Of a DNA stretch of 64,000 nt, positions 25,791-35,538 are shown piece by piece. Location of the stretch: positions 1 through 64,000 of the forward strand of contig JBBEBP010000026.1 of NCBI GenBank assembly GCA_040882255.1, read 5' to 3'. Numbering within the stretch: the stretch's first letter is position 1; each line of letters opens with the position of its first letter. The notes under the pieces are model-generated. The model made no database searches. It saw only the letters and a list, made by a program, of their open reading frames with translations, and was not told the origin of the DNA. Both the position numbers and the translations under genes were made by a program. This stretch comes from PWQG01 sp040882255. Its GTDB lineage: Bacteria > Pseudomonadota > Gammaproteobacteria > Pseudomonadales > Pseudohongiellaceae.

Positions 25791-27410
25791 TCAGCCCAGC
25801 AACAGATTGCCATACTGCTCGCGCAGTTCGTTCTTGCGTACCTTGCCCGTACCGGTCTTTGGCAGGCTGTCCACGAATACCGTCCGGTCCGGCATCCACC
25901 AGCGGGCCATGCGGCCGTCCAGGAAGTCGCGCAGGCCATCGGCGTCGATGTCTGCTCCCCGGTTTTTTACCACGATCAGTACAGGCCGCTCATCCCATTT
26001 TTCATGCCGCGCACCGATCACAGTGCATTCGCTGACCGCCGGATGCTGGCTGACGATATTCTCGATTTCCAGCGAGCTGATCCACTCCCCGCCACTCTTG
26101 ATCACGTCCTTCTTGCGATCGACCACGCGCAGATGGCCGATCGCATCGATCACGGCGATGTCTCCCGTGGCCAGCCAACCACCGGGAAAGTCGCCTTCGT
26201 CGGCCCTGCGAAAATACCGGCTGCAGATCCACGGCCCCCTTACGCGCAGCTCCCCACTGGTTTCCCCGTCATGGGGCAAGGGCCGGTCCTCCGCATCGAA
26301 TATCTCCATCTGTACACCGAACGCGGCACGCCCGGCCGTGGTCTGCATGCGGTAGCGCTCCTCGGCGGGCAACTGCATCAATGCCCTTGTGGGCGGCAGC
26401 GAGGTGGCCAGCGGCCCGGTTTCCGTCATGCCCCAGATGGGCTGCCAGTAGATACCGTAGCGTTCCTGGTAGCGCCGCACCATACCCAATGGCGAGGCGG
26501 CACCGCCCACACAGACCCGTTCCAGTGTGGACTCCCGAACGCCATGCTCCTGCCAGTACTCATGCAGGGTCAGCCAGATGGTGGGCACACCCAGGCCCAC
26601 GGTCACTCCTTCCCGTTCGATCAGCTCCGCCATACTGCGGCCATCCATGCCGGGCCCCGGCAGCACCAGCCGGCATCCGGACAGCGGCGCCGCATAGGGA
26701 GCGCCCCAGGCGCCGACGTGGTACATGGCCACCATGGGCAGCAACACCGTGTCAGCATCCAGGTCCAGCAGCTCCCGCGAAGCAGCCGCCTGCGCATGCA
26801 GCACCACCGAGCGGTGCGAATACAGTACGCCCTTGGGGTTCCCCGTGGTACCCGAGGTATAGCACAGCGCCGCCGCCGTATTCTCGTCCAGGCGGGGCCA
26901 CTCGTAATCGGCCGGTTGACCGTCCATCAACTCCTCGTAACAGTACAGCGGTGAAAGGGAGGTCTCCGGCATGTGCTCGCGGTCCGTCATGACCACAAAT
27001 CCCTTCACGGTGTTCAGACGATCCGCAAAAGGTTCCAGGAGCTCCACAAACGACAGATCGACAAAAATCAGCCCGTCTTCGGCGTGATTGATGATGTATT
27101 CGATCTGCTCGCCGAACAGGCGGGGATTGACGGTATGCAACACGGCACCACTGCCGGACACGGCATAGTACAGCTCCATATGCCGGTATGTGTTCCAGGC
27201 AAGGCTGGCCACGCAGTCGCCAGGCTCCACGCCGAGCTGCTGCAGTACATGAGCCAACTGGCTACTGCGCTGCCAGAGTTCACCGTAGCTGCTGTGGTGA
27301 ATGTCCCCTTCCACCCGGCGGGAGACGATCTCCTGTTCCGGGTGATGTTGCCTGCCGTGGTCCAGCAGGTCGATGATCAGCAGTGGGGTGTCCATCATGT
27401 TGCCGCGCAT
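25791..27410 (-). CDS. Acyl-CoA synthetase, AlkK-like medium-chain type
   Basis: This 539-residue member of the AMP-binding (ANL) superfamily activates a carboxylic acid to its acyl-CoA via an acyl-adenylate. The P-loop-like motif is CYTSGTTGNPKGVLYSHRS. Others are IWGMTETGPLA, WLATGDIAVIDAIGHLRVVDRKKDVIKSGGEW and the catalytic Lys near TGKVRKNELRE. The N-terminal half resembles AlkK of Pseudomonas (SLAWNTYRHMELYYAVSGSG, HTVNPRLFGEQIEYIINHAED), which suggests medium-chain fatty acids. AGGAG lies 6 bases before the ATG. The GntP permease gene lies 56 bp upstream on the same strand, and the pair may import and activate the same acid. Confidence 0.88.
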   Translation of the reverse strand: MRGNMMDTPLLIIDLLDHGRQHHPEQEIVSRRVEGDIHHSSYGELWQRSSQLAHVLQQLGVEPGDCVASLAWNTYRHMELYYAVSGSGAVLHTVNPRLFGEQIEYIINHAEDGLIFVDLSFVELLEPFADRLNTVKGFVVMTDREHMPETSLSPLYCYEELMDGQPADYEWPRLDENTAAALCYTSGTTGNPKGVLYSHRSVVLHAQAAASRELLDLDADTVLLPMVAMYHVGAWGAPYAAPLSGCRLVLPGPGMDGRSMAELIEREGVTVGLGVPTIWLTLHEYWQEHGVRESTLERVCVGGAASPLGMVRRYQERYGIYWQPIWGMTETGPLATSLPPTRALMQLPAEERYRMQTTAGRAAFGVQMEIFDAEDRPLPHDGETSGELRVRGPWICSRYFRRADEGDFPGGWLATGDIAVIDAIGHLRVVDRKKDVIKSGGEWISSLEIENIVSQHPAVSECTVIGARHEKWDERPVLIVVKNRGADIDADGLRDFLDGRMARWWMPDRTVFVDSLPKTGTGKVRKNELREQYGNLLLG

Positions 27411-27466
27411 GGCAATCTCCTGTGTCTGTATACGTCTTCAAAGCGATCCGGAGCGCAGGCGGGCCT

Positions 27467-28771
27467 TCAGAACAGACTGAACAGCAGGATGGCCAGCGAC
27501 AACCCCATCAGGGGTACCACCACGGTCATCGCCCCGACCGCCCAGTAGGCGTCCTTGTGGGATTCGTTGCAGATCCCGCGGATGGTGGTGACCACGTAGC
27601 CGTTATGCGGCAGCGAATCGAGCGCGCCGGAGGAGATAGCGACCACCCGGTGCAACTGTTCGGGATTGACGCCCATATCCAGGTAGTGCGGCCCCACCGC
27701 AGGAAGGGCTATCACTTGTCCACCGGAAGCCGAACCGGTCAGGCCGGCGATGGCGCTGACCGCGATGGCCGCTCCCACCAGTTCATTACCGGGTAGCGAC
27801 GTCACGGCGGCCACGGCCACATCGAAGGCGGGTGTGACACGCGCCACGCCGCCAAAGCCCACCACGGCGGCCGTGTTGCCGATAGCCACCAGCGCGCCGG
27901 TGGTAGCATGACCCAGGGCGGCTTGCATATCCCTGAAGAAACGCCAGTTGATGACCATCAGTGTCAGCACACCACTGAGCAGTGCGACGATCAAGGCATT
28001 CTGCATCAGGGTATCGTGGTAGAAAAAGGAGACACCCAGCACCACCACCAGCGGAATCAGACCGGTCAGCGGGTGCGGCAGTTCGCGATCAGTCACCTGC
28101 AGATCCGACTCGCGTGCCTGGAAGGCTTCACCCCGGTCGGTGGCTCTGCGGATGATCCGCTGCAGCCACCAATAGCCGAACACGGCCATGAATACGGCCA
28201 CCACCAGACTGACCTCCCAGGCCGCGTACGGCGTAGTGCCCAGGAACTCCATCGGAATCCAGTTCTGGATCTCCGGCGAGCCGGCCGAGGTCATGGTAAA
28301 CGTGACCGAGCCGAAGGCCAGCGCAGCCGGAATGAAACGGCGCGGCAGATTGGCCTCCTTGAAAAGACCCAGCGCCATCGGGTAGACAGCGAAAGCCACC
28401 ACGAACAGGCTAACCCCGCCGTAGGTGAGCACGGCGCAGGCGATCACCACGGCCAGCACCGCCCGTTGCCTCCCGAGCCGGTGAGTGATCCAGGCGGCCA
28501 CGCTGTCGGCGGCGCCGGTATCTTCCATGAATTTGCCGAAAATGGAGCCCAACAGGAACATGAAAAACCAGGAGGCGATGAAACCGGTGAAGCCGTCCAT
28601 GTAGTTCTGCACGAAATTGGTGTCGCCGAGGAAGACCGGAATGCCACTGGTCAGGGCCACGAGCAGTGCGCAGAGCGGTGCGCTGATGAACAGGTTCCAG
28701 CCACGCAGCGTGAGCACAATCAGCAGGGCGAGACCGCCCACCAGGCCCAGCAAACTGACAATATCCGACAT
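27467..28771 (-). CDS. GntP-family permease
   Basis: This 434-residue inner-membrane carrier has about 12 helices. It resembles the GntP/hydroxy-acid permeases (LRGWNLFISAPLCALLVALT, ACAVLTYGGVSLFVVAFAVY, MTSAGSPEIQNWIPMEFLGT, GLTGSASGGQVIALPAVGPH). The family moves gluconate, glycerate or 3-hydroxybutyrate with protons. With a fatty-acyl-CoA-synthetase-type enzyme next door, a hydroxy or short-chain fatty acid is the likelier substrate. The open frame extends to 28951, but ATG 28771 (MSDIVSLLGLVGG) has GAGAGGGG upstream and starts the first helix. Confidence 0.85.
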   Translation of the reverse strand: MSDIVSLLGLVGGLALLIVLTLRGWNLFISAPLCALLVALTSGIPVFLGDTNFVQNYMDGFTGFIASWFFMFLLGSIFGKFMEDTGAADSVAAWITHRLGRQRAVLAVVIACAVLTYGGVSLFVVAFAVYPMALGLFKEANLPRRFIPAALAFGSVTFTMTSAGSPEIQNWIPMEFLGTTPYAAWEVSLVVAVFMAVFGYWWLQRIIRRATDRGEAFQARESDLQVTDRELPHPLTGLIPLVVVLGVSFFYHDTLMQNALIVALLSGVLTLMVINWRFFRDMQAALGHATTGALVAIGNTAAVVGFGGVARVTPAFDVAVAAVTSLPGNELVGAAIAVSAIAGLTGSASGGQVIALPAVGPHYLDMGVNPEQLHRVVAISSGALDSLPHNGYVVTTIRGICNESHKDAYWAVGAMTVVVPLMGLSLAILLFSLF

Positions 28772-28842
28772 GATGCGCCCCTCTCCGCTCATTATTGTTG
28801 ATGCCTTGCGGGGCTCATTGTTCATGAATGCGGCGGCGCAAC

Positions 28843-28856
28843 CCATAGTACTATGG
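28843..28856. promoter_or_regulatory. Perfect 14-bp palindrome between divergent permease and TonB receptor genes
   Basis: CCATAGTACTATGG is a perfect palindrome in the 156-bp divergent gap, about 72 bp from each start codon. Its position suits an operator controlling both the GntP/acyl-CoA synthetase transcript and the TonB receptor. The cognate regulator is unknown. Confidence 0.5.
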
Positions 28857-28927
28857 TACAGGTCACAAACTTCCGACCTTCGGGTATGGTGGCTCCCGAC
28901 CAATAAAAAACAGGGGGAGCTACTCCG

Positions 28928-31216
28928 ATGAAACACAGCCGATTCAGACAATCAACGCTTGCCATGGCGGTATCAGCCACCGTGGGCGGGTTCGCCTTCC
29001 CTGTGCAGGCACAGGAAGAGACGGAACAGAACGAAGGGCGCATTCTGGAGAGCATCCAGGTGACGGCCCGGCGCATGGTGGAGGACATGCAGCAAGTGCC
29101 ACTGGCGGTATCCTCACTGGGCGCGGGCGAGATCGAGACGCGCGGCCTGGATACAGTGCTGGAAGTGCAGCAGTTCTCTCCCAACACGACACTGCAGGAA
29201 AGCCGGGCCACCAATTCCACGCTCACGGCCTTCATCCGGGGCGTCGGCCAGGAAGACCCCCTGTGGGGTTACGAGTCCGGGGTCGGCATCTACATTGATG
29301 ACGTCTACATCGCCCGCCCCCAGGGCGCGGTGCTGGACATCCTCAACGTCCAGCGTCTGGAGGTCCTGCGTGGGCCCCAGGGTACGCTGTACGGCAAGAA
29401 TACCGTGGGCGGCGCCCTCAAGTACGTGACGCAGCGCATGGACGGCGACGCCGAACTGGACGCAAAAGTCACCATGGGCACCTACGGCCAGCAGGATCTG
29501 AAGCTGGTCGGACAGCTGCCCGTCACCGACGACCTCTATCTGGGATTCGGTTACGCCAACCTGAGCCGCGACGGTTATGGTGATTTCCTGGCCAGCGATC
29601 TGCCGGGGCAGGACAGGGAGAACTACAACAAGGATCTGCAGGCGTATCGCCTGACTGCCGAGTACCGGCCCAGCGACAATGTCTTCATCCAGCTCGGCTA
29701 CGACCGCACCGACGACAAGTCCAACTCAAAGGGCGGATATCGCCTGCTGCCCAGCCTGCTGACCGACGAGGCACCGGTACCGGACAGCATCTACGACTCC
29801 TACACCAGCCTGCCGACCGAGAACAAGGTCGAGACCCAGGGCGTCAACCTGACCGTCGAGTGGGACGTCAATGACCGCACCATGCTGAAGTCAATCACGG
29901 CACAGCGGGAAAACTACTCCCCGGTCAACATCGATTTCGACAACACGCCACTGCGCATCTTTGACGTGCCGGCCATCTATGAAGATGACTGGTTCACGCA
30001 GGAGTTCCAGCTCAGCTATAGGGCCGATGACTGGAACGTCGTCTCCGGGCTCTATTATTACGACTCCGAATCCTGCGGCGTATTCGATGCCGTGCTGGAG
30101 GAGCTGGGGAAATCACTGGCAGCGCCAGGTCTGACCCGCGAAGTGTCAGGCTGCAGCAACAGCACAAGCAGCGCTGTCTATGCCGACGGCACCTACCGCT
30201 TCAACGAGCAGTGGAGTCTCAGCGGCGGCCTGCGCTACACCCGGGACGAGAAAGCATCCGTGGTGCGCAACGGGCTGATTTTCGACACGATCTACCCCGA
30301 AAGCGGCTGGATTCCGGGCTACACCAGAGCACCGGAAACCGGCACGCCGGTGGTACTGGATGACAGCGAGACCTGGTCCAAGCTCACGCCCCGGATCAGT
30401 GTCGAGTTCCAGGCCAATGACGCCACCATGTACTACGCCAGCTACAGCGAAGGCTTCAAGTCCGGCACCTTCAATCCACGTGCCGAGACCGCTGAGCCCG
30501 CCGCCGACCCGGAAGACGTGCAGTCCTACGAAGTGGGCGTGAAAACCGACATCACGGATACACTGCGAGTGAACGCCGCAGCCTTCATGCTGGATCACAA
30601 GAACCGGCAGTACATCTCCGTGATTCCCGACCCCGATGACAGCGCAGCGCTGAACCAGCGTCTTGGTAATGTGGGTCAGTCCGAGGCGTCCGGTCTGGAG
30701 CTGGAGTTCACCTGGATCGCCAACCAGAACCTGGATATCTTCGGCAACATCGGCCTGATCGATGCCAGCTTCAAGAACGTGTTCACGTTTGACGAGAACA
30801 TGGAGCAGATCGATATCACCGACAACTTTGTCATCACCAACACGCCCGAGCGCACCATGAACCTCGGTTTCAGCTACGACATTCCGCTGTCCGCCAGCGA
30901 CGTGGTGATGACCGGCAACTACAACTATCGCAGCAAATACAGCCTGACCGAACTGGGCAACGTACTGGAACAGGAAGGCTACGGTACGCTGAACCTGGGC
31001 GTAAGCTGGATGAGCAGCGACGGTAAGTGGTCACTGGGTGTGCATGGCAAGAACCTGACCGACGAGGAGTTCCTGGTGGGCAACTACGCCTTCCTGGGCG
31101 ACCCCGATCCGTCACTGCCCAACGGCTACGCGCCGGGCCTGGGTGGCGACACGACCCTGATCGGTTACTACGGTGCGCCGCGCACCGTCAGTGCCTCGCT
31201 CGGTTACCGGTTCTGA
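28928..31216 (+). CDS. TonB-dependent outer-membrane receptor
   Basis: This 762-residue receptor has a signal peptide (residues 1-27, cleaved after PVQA), a TonB-box-like ESIQVTARR, and a plug domain (about 45-165) with LRGPQGTLYGKNTVGGALKYVT. A 22-strand barrel follows, ending in the outer-membrane signature ASLGYRF. It belongs to the broad family of receptors with 'YIARPQGAVLDILNVQRLEV'-type plugs, whose substrates range from siderophores to lipids and carbohydrates. Its divergent pairing with a GntP permease and acyl-CoA synthetase points to an organic acid or lipid-derived nutrient more than iron, but this is inference. GGGGGAGCT precedes the ATG. Confidence 0.92.
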   Translation: MKHSRFRQSTLAMAVSATVGGFAFPVQAQEETEQNEGRILESIQVTARRMVEDMQQVPLAVSSLGAGEIETRGLDTVLEVQQFSPNTTLQESRATNSTLTAFIRGVGQEDPLWGYESGVGIYIDDVYIARPQGAVLDILNVQRLEVLRGPQGTLYGKNTVGGALKYVTQRMDGDAELDAKVTMGTYGQQDLKLVGQLPVTDDLYLGFGYANLSRDGYGDFLASDLPGQDRENYNKDLQAYRLTAEYRPSDNVFIQLGYDRTDDKSNSKGGYRLLPSLLTDEAPVPDSIYDSYTSLPTENKVETQGVNLTVEWDVNDRTMLKSITAQRENYSPVNIDFDNTPLRIFDVPAIYEDDWFTQEFQLSYRADDWNVVSGLYYYDSESCGVFDAVLEELGKSLAAPGLTREVSGCSNSTSSAVYADGTYRFNEQWSLSGGLRYTRDEKASVVRNGLIFDTIYPESGWIPGYTRAPETGTPVVLDDSETWSKLTPRISVEFQANDATMYYASYSEGFKSGTFNPRAETAEPAADPEDVQSYEVGVKTDITDTLRVNAAAFMLDHKNRQYISVIPDPDDSAALNQRLGNVGQSEASGLELEFTWIANQNLDIFGNIGLIDASFKNVFTFDENMEQIDITDNFVITNTPERTMNLGFSYDIPLSASDVVMTGNYNYRSKYSLTELGNVLEQEGYGTLNLGVSWMSSDGKWSLGVHGKNLTDEEFLVGNYAFLGDPDPSLPNGYAPGLGGDTTLIGYYGAPRTVSASLGYRF

Positions 31217-31226
31217 TGGACAGAGA

Positions 31227-31252
31227 CCTGCTGGCCAACACCGGCCAGCAGG
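31227..31252 (+). other. 10-bp stem hairpin just after the TonB receptor gene
   Basis: CCTGCTGGCC (31227-31236) and GGCCAGCAGG (31243-31252) form a perfect stem with a six-base loop. It has no T run. It may stabilise the 3' end ahead of the main terminator at 31273. Confidence 0.55.
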
Positions 31253-31272
31253 TCCTGCGAAGCAGTCCTCTC

Positions 31273-31308
31273 ATGCCACCATTGCAGTTGTGATGGTGGC
31301 ATTTTTTT
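31273..31308 (+). terminator. Intrinsic terminator
   Basis: ATGCCACCAT (31273-31282) and ATGGTGGCAT (31292-31301) form a perfect 10-bp stem followed by a seven-T run. This is a classical Rho-independent terminator for the TonB receptor gene. Confidence 0.93.
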
Positions 31309-31404
31309 CGGTACGTCAGAAAAGTTTGTGGGTTCTGCTGATTGTTCTGTACTCTCGCTATGTGCTCTCGTAAAGATCGCCAAGTACGCAAAGGAAAGTA
31401 AGCC

Positions 31405-32094
31405 ATGATAGAGAGCAAGATCGGGGCACGGGCCATCATCGCCGATGACCATCCGCTGTTCCGGGCCGCCTTGCGGCAGGCGCTGGGCACCACGCTGGAG
31501 GGCGGGGTGCTGGACGCAGCCGATTTCGCGGATGTGGTGCAGCAGCTGCAGCACCAGCCCGGCGTGGAACTGGTGTTCCTGGACCTGAACATGCCGGGCA
31601 ACGACGGTCTCACCGGCCTGACCACATTGCGCAACCAGTTCCCCGACGTGATGGTGATCATCGTCTCGGCCAATGAACAGCGCGGCGTGATCGAGCGCGC
31701 GATGAGTTTCGGTGCCAGTGCCTATGTACCAAAATCGACGCCACTGCCGGAGATCGTCGCAGCGGTGGAAACCGTGCTGGCCGGCGATAGCTGGTTGCCA
31801 CCGCATCTGGGCCCGGGACTGTCCGCGCAGCACAACCCCCTGCACCGGGACTTTGCGAACAAACTGGATCAACTGACGCCGCAGCAGTTCAAAGTGCTGC
31901 GCTGCATCGCCGATGGGCTGCTGAACAAACAGATCGCCCACGAGCTCGACATACAGGAAACAACAGTAAAACAGCACGTCACGGCCATACTTCGCAAGTT
32001 CGGTGTCATCAACCGAACACAGGCCGGGGTGCTTTTCCACGACATGCTGCGCGCCAGCGACGACGATAACCTACCGGAATCCGATTCTTTTTAG
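31405..32094 (+). CDS. LuxR/NarL-type response regulator, ErdR/CrbR-like
   Basis: This 229-residue regulator has a receiver domain (about residues 8-125; acidic pocket ADDHPLF, phospho-acceptor Asp60 in FLDLNMPGNDG) and a LuxR helix-turn-helix (about 154-210, LTPQQFKVLRCIADGLLNKQ then IAHELDIQETTVKQHVTAIL). It overlaps the 3' end of a giant SLC5-containing sensor kinase gene by 24 bp. In Pseudomonas (MxtR/ErdR) and Vibrio (CrbS/CrbR), such a pair controls acetyl-CoA synthetase and acetate use. An acyl-CoA synthetase and permease nearby are plausible targets. AAGGAAAG precedes the ATG. Confidence 0.88.
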   Translation: MIESKIGARAIIADDHPLFRAALRQALGTTLEGGVLDAADFADVVQQLQHQPGVELVFLDLNMPGNDGLTGLTTLRNQFPDVMVIIVSANEQRGVIERAMSFGASAYVPKSTPLPEIVAAVETVLAGDSWLPPHLGPGLSAQHNPLHRDFANKLDQLTPQQFKVLRCIADGLLNKQIAHELDIQETTVKQHVTAILRKFGVINRTQAGVLFHDMLRASDDDNLPESDSF

Positions 32095-35000
32095 CAGCCG
32101 CTTCAGAGCAGCCTGTTTCACCGGCTTGGGCAGGAACAGCGCGTTGACCTCGATGACCTGCTCCCGGATGTCTTCATCAGGGTCCGCCGTACTGAGGATG
32201 GCAGGAATGTCCGACTGCCAGCAGGCCCGGATCTGCCGGATCGCTTCTGTACCCGTTTCCTGACCGGCCAGGTGGTAGTCGATAAACAACACGTCCGGTT
32301 TGTGAGCCATATTGACGGCCTCGGCGATATCCGCGCAGGCTGTGACACTGGCGCCCCATTCCCGGAACAGTGAGCTCAGAGCTTCCCGGATGCCGGGATC
32401 GTCATCCAGTAACAACAGGCGGGTACCGGCCGGCAATGACCACTCCCCCGTTTCGCCGGTTACCGCCGGGTGTGCGGGCGCCTGACTGTGCCAGGCAGTG
32501 ACCGGCAGCATCAATGAAAAACAACTGCCCCGGCCGAGTGTCGACTCCAGTCGCAAGGGGATCGACAACAGGCGGCACATGCGATCCACGATCGCCAGAC
32601 CCAGCCCCAGTCCGGGATTGTGGTCCTGCTGATCAAGCTGCTTGAACTCCATGAAAATCTCGTTGAATTTCTCATCCGGTATCCCCGGGCCGGTATCGAG
32701 TACCTGGAGCTCCACCGCATTACCGGGCCGGCGGCGCACACCACACACAATCCGGCCGCTGTGCGTATAACGGATGGCATTGCTCAGCAGATTCTGCAGG
32801 ATCCGTTGCAGGATCTTCTGGTCGGTATGCACGACAGCCCGGCTATGATGCATGTGCAGCACCAGGCCATGCTCCTGCGCCAGCATACCGAAAGAAGCCT
32901 CCAGCGGCTCCATGATGTCCCGCAGTACCACATCTTTCTTGTGGGGTTGTAGATTCCCGGACTCCAGCTTGGTCATTTCCAGCAACATGGTCAGCAGCTC
33001 TTCGGCGTTCTGCAGAGACTGCTGAATCTGCAGGGCCAGCCGGGCATCGTCGTGATTCACCCGTTGCAGCAACATGTCACAGAACAGGCTGGCGGCGCTG
33101 AACGGCTGCATCAGATCATGGCTGGCAGCGGCAAAGAATTTCGATTTACTCTGGTGCGCCTGTTCGGCCGCCAGTTTGGCCACCGACAGGGCCTGTGTGC
33201 GCTCATCCACGCGCGCTTCCAGCTCGACATTGATCCGGCGCAGTTCGTTCTGCGCATGCACCAGCTCGGTAATGTCCGTGTACGTTGTCACGAAACCGCC
33301 ATCCGGCATCGGGTTGCCCTGCAGCTCAATGATCTGGCCCGAAGGCTGTTCACGCTGGTACCGGTAACGGCTGCCGCTGCGCAGATAGTCCAGCCGTTTG
33401 CGGACCTCCTCCTCGGTGTCCGCCCCCGCACTGCCGAACAAGCCGCGCCGGGCATTGAAACGCAGGATCTCCTCGATCGCCATACCGGCCCGGATCAGTC
33501 CCTCCGGGTACTCGAAAATCTCCAGGTAACGGCGATTCCAGGCGACCAGCCGCAGCTCCTTGTCGATCACGCTGATGCCCTGCGGGATGTTCTCCACCGA
33601 GGCCTGCAGCAGCTCGCGATTGAAACGATACAACTGTGACGCTTCCGAAGCCCAGTCCACCACGTCCTCCACATCCACCGGAGAAGGCCGGGCCAGACCG
33701 CTGATCAGCAACCGGCTGGCCGAGCTGCCAATGGCGCCGGCCAGCTCCCGCTCCAATCTGGAAAGAAGTGCCGGGTGCACCAGACTATCCGATGGCATAC
33801 GCGCAATGGAAAGCCCCATACGCCGGTCCAGCCCTTCCTCATCGCCAGGATCCATAAATCGCGACAATACCGAACGCAGACGGCCCCAGGTGACCTGCTG
33901 ACCGTCCACTACCGGCTCCATGCGGTTGCCCGGCCGGGTGAACCGCAGCCCCTGCTGATGCTCGGTCGCCGACTGCGAGGTGGTCAGCGATACGAGCACA
34001 TAGACCAGGATGTTGACGGCCAGACTGATCACCACGGCATCGCTGATCATCCGATCCGTCAGCTCCCCGGCCGGATCGAACGAGGGCAGCATCAACATCC
34101 CGGTCCAGACCGCCGTGCCCGTTAGCAGGCCCGCCATGGCTCCGTTGCGGTTGGCCCGGGACCAGAGCAGGCCACCGAACATGGAAGGGGCAAGCTGCGA
34201 CACCAACGCCATGGCGATCAGACCGTTGCTGACCAGTGGCATGCCTCCCTGTGTCAGCTTGTGGTAGACATAGGCCAGCACAATGATGACCACCATCGTC
34301 AGGCGCCGGGTCAGCAGAATACCGCCGGGGTTCAGGTCAGAGATCAGATTGCCAGTGCGCCGTGCCCGGATCCAAAGCGGCGTGATGACATCGTTGGAGA
34401 TCATGATGCTCAACGCCAGCGTGGCCATGATGACCATGCTGGTGGCAGTCGACAGCCCCCCGATAAAAGCGATCAGCGTGATGTCCGGCCGCTCGGCCAG
34501 TATGGGCAGTGCCAGCAGGAACGTGTCCTGGCTGCGGGCCTCCGGCGCCAGCAGTATACCGCCCAGCGCGATTGGCAGAATGAAGAAGTTGATGGCGAAC
34601 AGGTACAGCGGGAAAGCCCAACGCGCCTTGCGCAATTCGTCCGGACTGTTGTTCTCGATGAAGTTGACCTGGAACTGTCTGGGCAGCACGAACATGGCCA
34701 GCGCACCCAGTAGCATGTGCGTACCGTAGATGTAGACGCCATTCTCACGCGGCTCGAACAACTCCCGGGCCACCGGGTCCACAGCCGCCTGCAGGATCAG
34801 ATCGTTGATCCCGCCGAACAGCTGGTAGGTGACGAACAGGCCGACCACGGCGAAACCCGCCAGCTTGATCACGGATTCGAAAGCCACCGCGTCCATCAGC
34901 CCGGAATGCTGCTCGGCCAGACTCAGGCGCCGGGCGCCGAACAGGATGGCGAAGCCGATCATGGCCAGTGCGACGGCGGCAGCCAGATCGATGAACCAGG

Positions 35001-35451
35001 GCGCCACAGCGGGCCCCACACCGGTGACGGCCGCGAAACTCGCCGCCACGGCGCGCAGCTGCAGGGAAATATAGGGAATCAGCGCCATCAGGCAGATGAT
35101 GGCCACGGTGGCGGCCAGTGTCGGCGATTTGCCATAGCGCGAGCCGATCAGGTCGGCAATCGAGGTCAGATTCTGCTGCTTGACCAGGGTCAGCATCTTC
35201 ATCTGGAACTGGTGGGCAAACAGAAAAATGCAGATGGCGCCCAGGTAGGTGGGTGCAAACCACCAGCCGTACTGCGCAGCCTGGGTCACCGTGCCATAGA
35301 AGGCCCAGGTGGTACAGTGAACCCCCAGCGCCAGTGTATAGCGCCAGGGTCTTGAACCCTGCCGGGCCCTGCGCTCGCCCCGCGAAGCGATCGTGAATAA
35401 CAGCGCCAGGTAGGCGAAGGCAGCGAGGAGTACAACGGAAATAGGTAGCAT
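32071..35451 (-). CDS. Hybrid sensor histidine kinase with SLC5 transporter-like domain (CrbS/MxtR-like)
   Basis: This 1126-residue protein begins with a sodium:solute-symporter-like domain of about 13 helices (residues 1-490). A PAS domain follows (about 615-720), then HisKA (phospho-acceptor His in AAASHDLMQPFSAAS, about 778), HATPase (NAIRYTHSG, LDTGPGIPDEKF, GLGLGLAIVD) and a C-terminal receiver (Asp near 1056 in DVLFIDYHLAGQETG). The layout is that of CrbS/MxtR, which senses or responds to acetate-type metabolites and phosphorylates a LuxR-type partner. That partner is the convergent gene ending at 32094. All kinase motifs are intact, unlike the kinase homologue at 20994-22364. Confidence 0.9.
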   Translation of the reverse strand: MLPISVVLLAAFAYLALLFTIASRGERRARQGSRPWRYTLALGVHCTTWAFYGTVTQAAQYGWWFAPTYLGAICIFLFAHQFQMKMLTLVKQQNLTSIADLIGSRYGKSPTLAATVAIICLMALIPYISLQLRAVAASFAAVTGVGPAVAPWFIDLAAAVALAMIGFAILFGARRLSLAEQHSGLMDAVAFESVIKLAGFAVVGLFVTYQLFGGINDLILQAAVDPVARELFEPRENGVYIYGTHMLLGALAMFVLPRQFQVNFIENNSPDELRKARWAFPLYLFAINFFILPIALGGILLAPEARSQDTFLLALPILAERPDITLIAFIGGLSTATSMVIMATLALSIMISNDVITPLWIRARRTGNLISDLNPGGILLTRRLTMVVIIVLAYVYHKLTQGGMPLVSNGLIAMALVSQLAPSMFGGLLWSRANRNGAMAGLLTGTAVWTGMLMLPSFDPAGELTDRMISDAVVISLAVNILVYVLVSLTTSQSATEHQQGLRFTRPGNRMEPVVDGQQVTWGRLRSVLSRFMDPGDEEGLDRRMGLSIARMPSDSLVHPALLSRLERELAGAIGSSASRLLISGLARPSPVDVEDVVDWASEASQLYRFNRELLQASVENIPQGISVIDKELRLVAWNRRYLEIFEYPEGLIRAGMAIEEILRFNARRGLFGSAGADTEEEVRKRLDYLRSGSRYRYQREQPSGQIIELQGNPMPDGGFVTTYTDITELVHAQNELRRINVELEARVDERTQALSVAKLAAEQAHQSKSKFFAAASHDLMQPFSAASLFCDMLLQRVNHDDARLALQIQQSLQNAEELLTMLLEMTKLESGNLQPHKKDVVLRDIMEPLEASFGMLAQEHGLVLHMHHSRAVVHTDQKILQRILQNLLSNAIRYTHSGRIVCGVRRRPGNAVELQVLDTGPGIPDEKFNEIFMEFKQLDQQDHNPGLGLGLAIVDRMCRLLSIPLRLESTLGRGSCFSLMLPVTAWHSQAPAHPAVTGETGEWSLPAGTRLLLLDDDPGIREALSSLFREWGASVTACADIAEAVNMAHKPDVLFIDYHLAGQETGTEAIRQIRACWQSDIPAILSTADPDEDIREQVIEVNALFLPKPVKQAALKRLLKRIGFR

Positions 35452-35538
35452 GGGTCGGCTCGCGTCAGTCTCTGGGCACGAGTGTAGCCGATCCGGCGCC
35501 TGACATCCTACAGCGCTGCCCTTCCGTCTCTCATCCGG

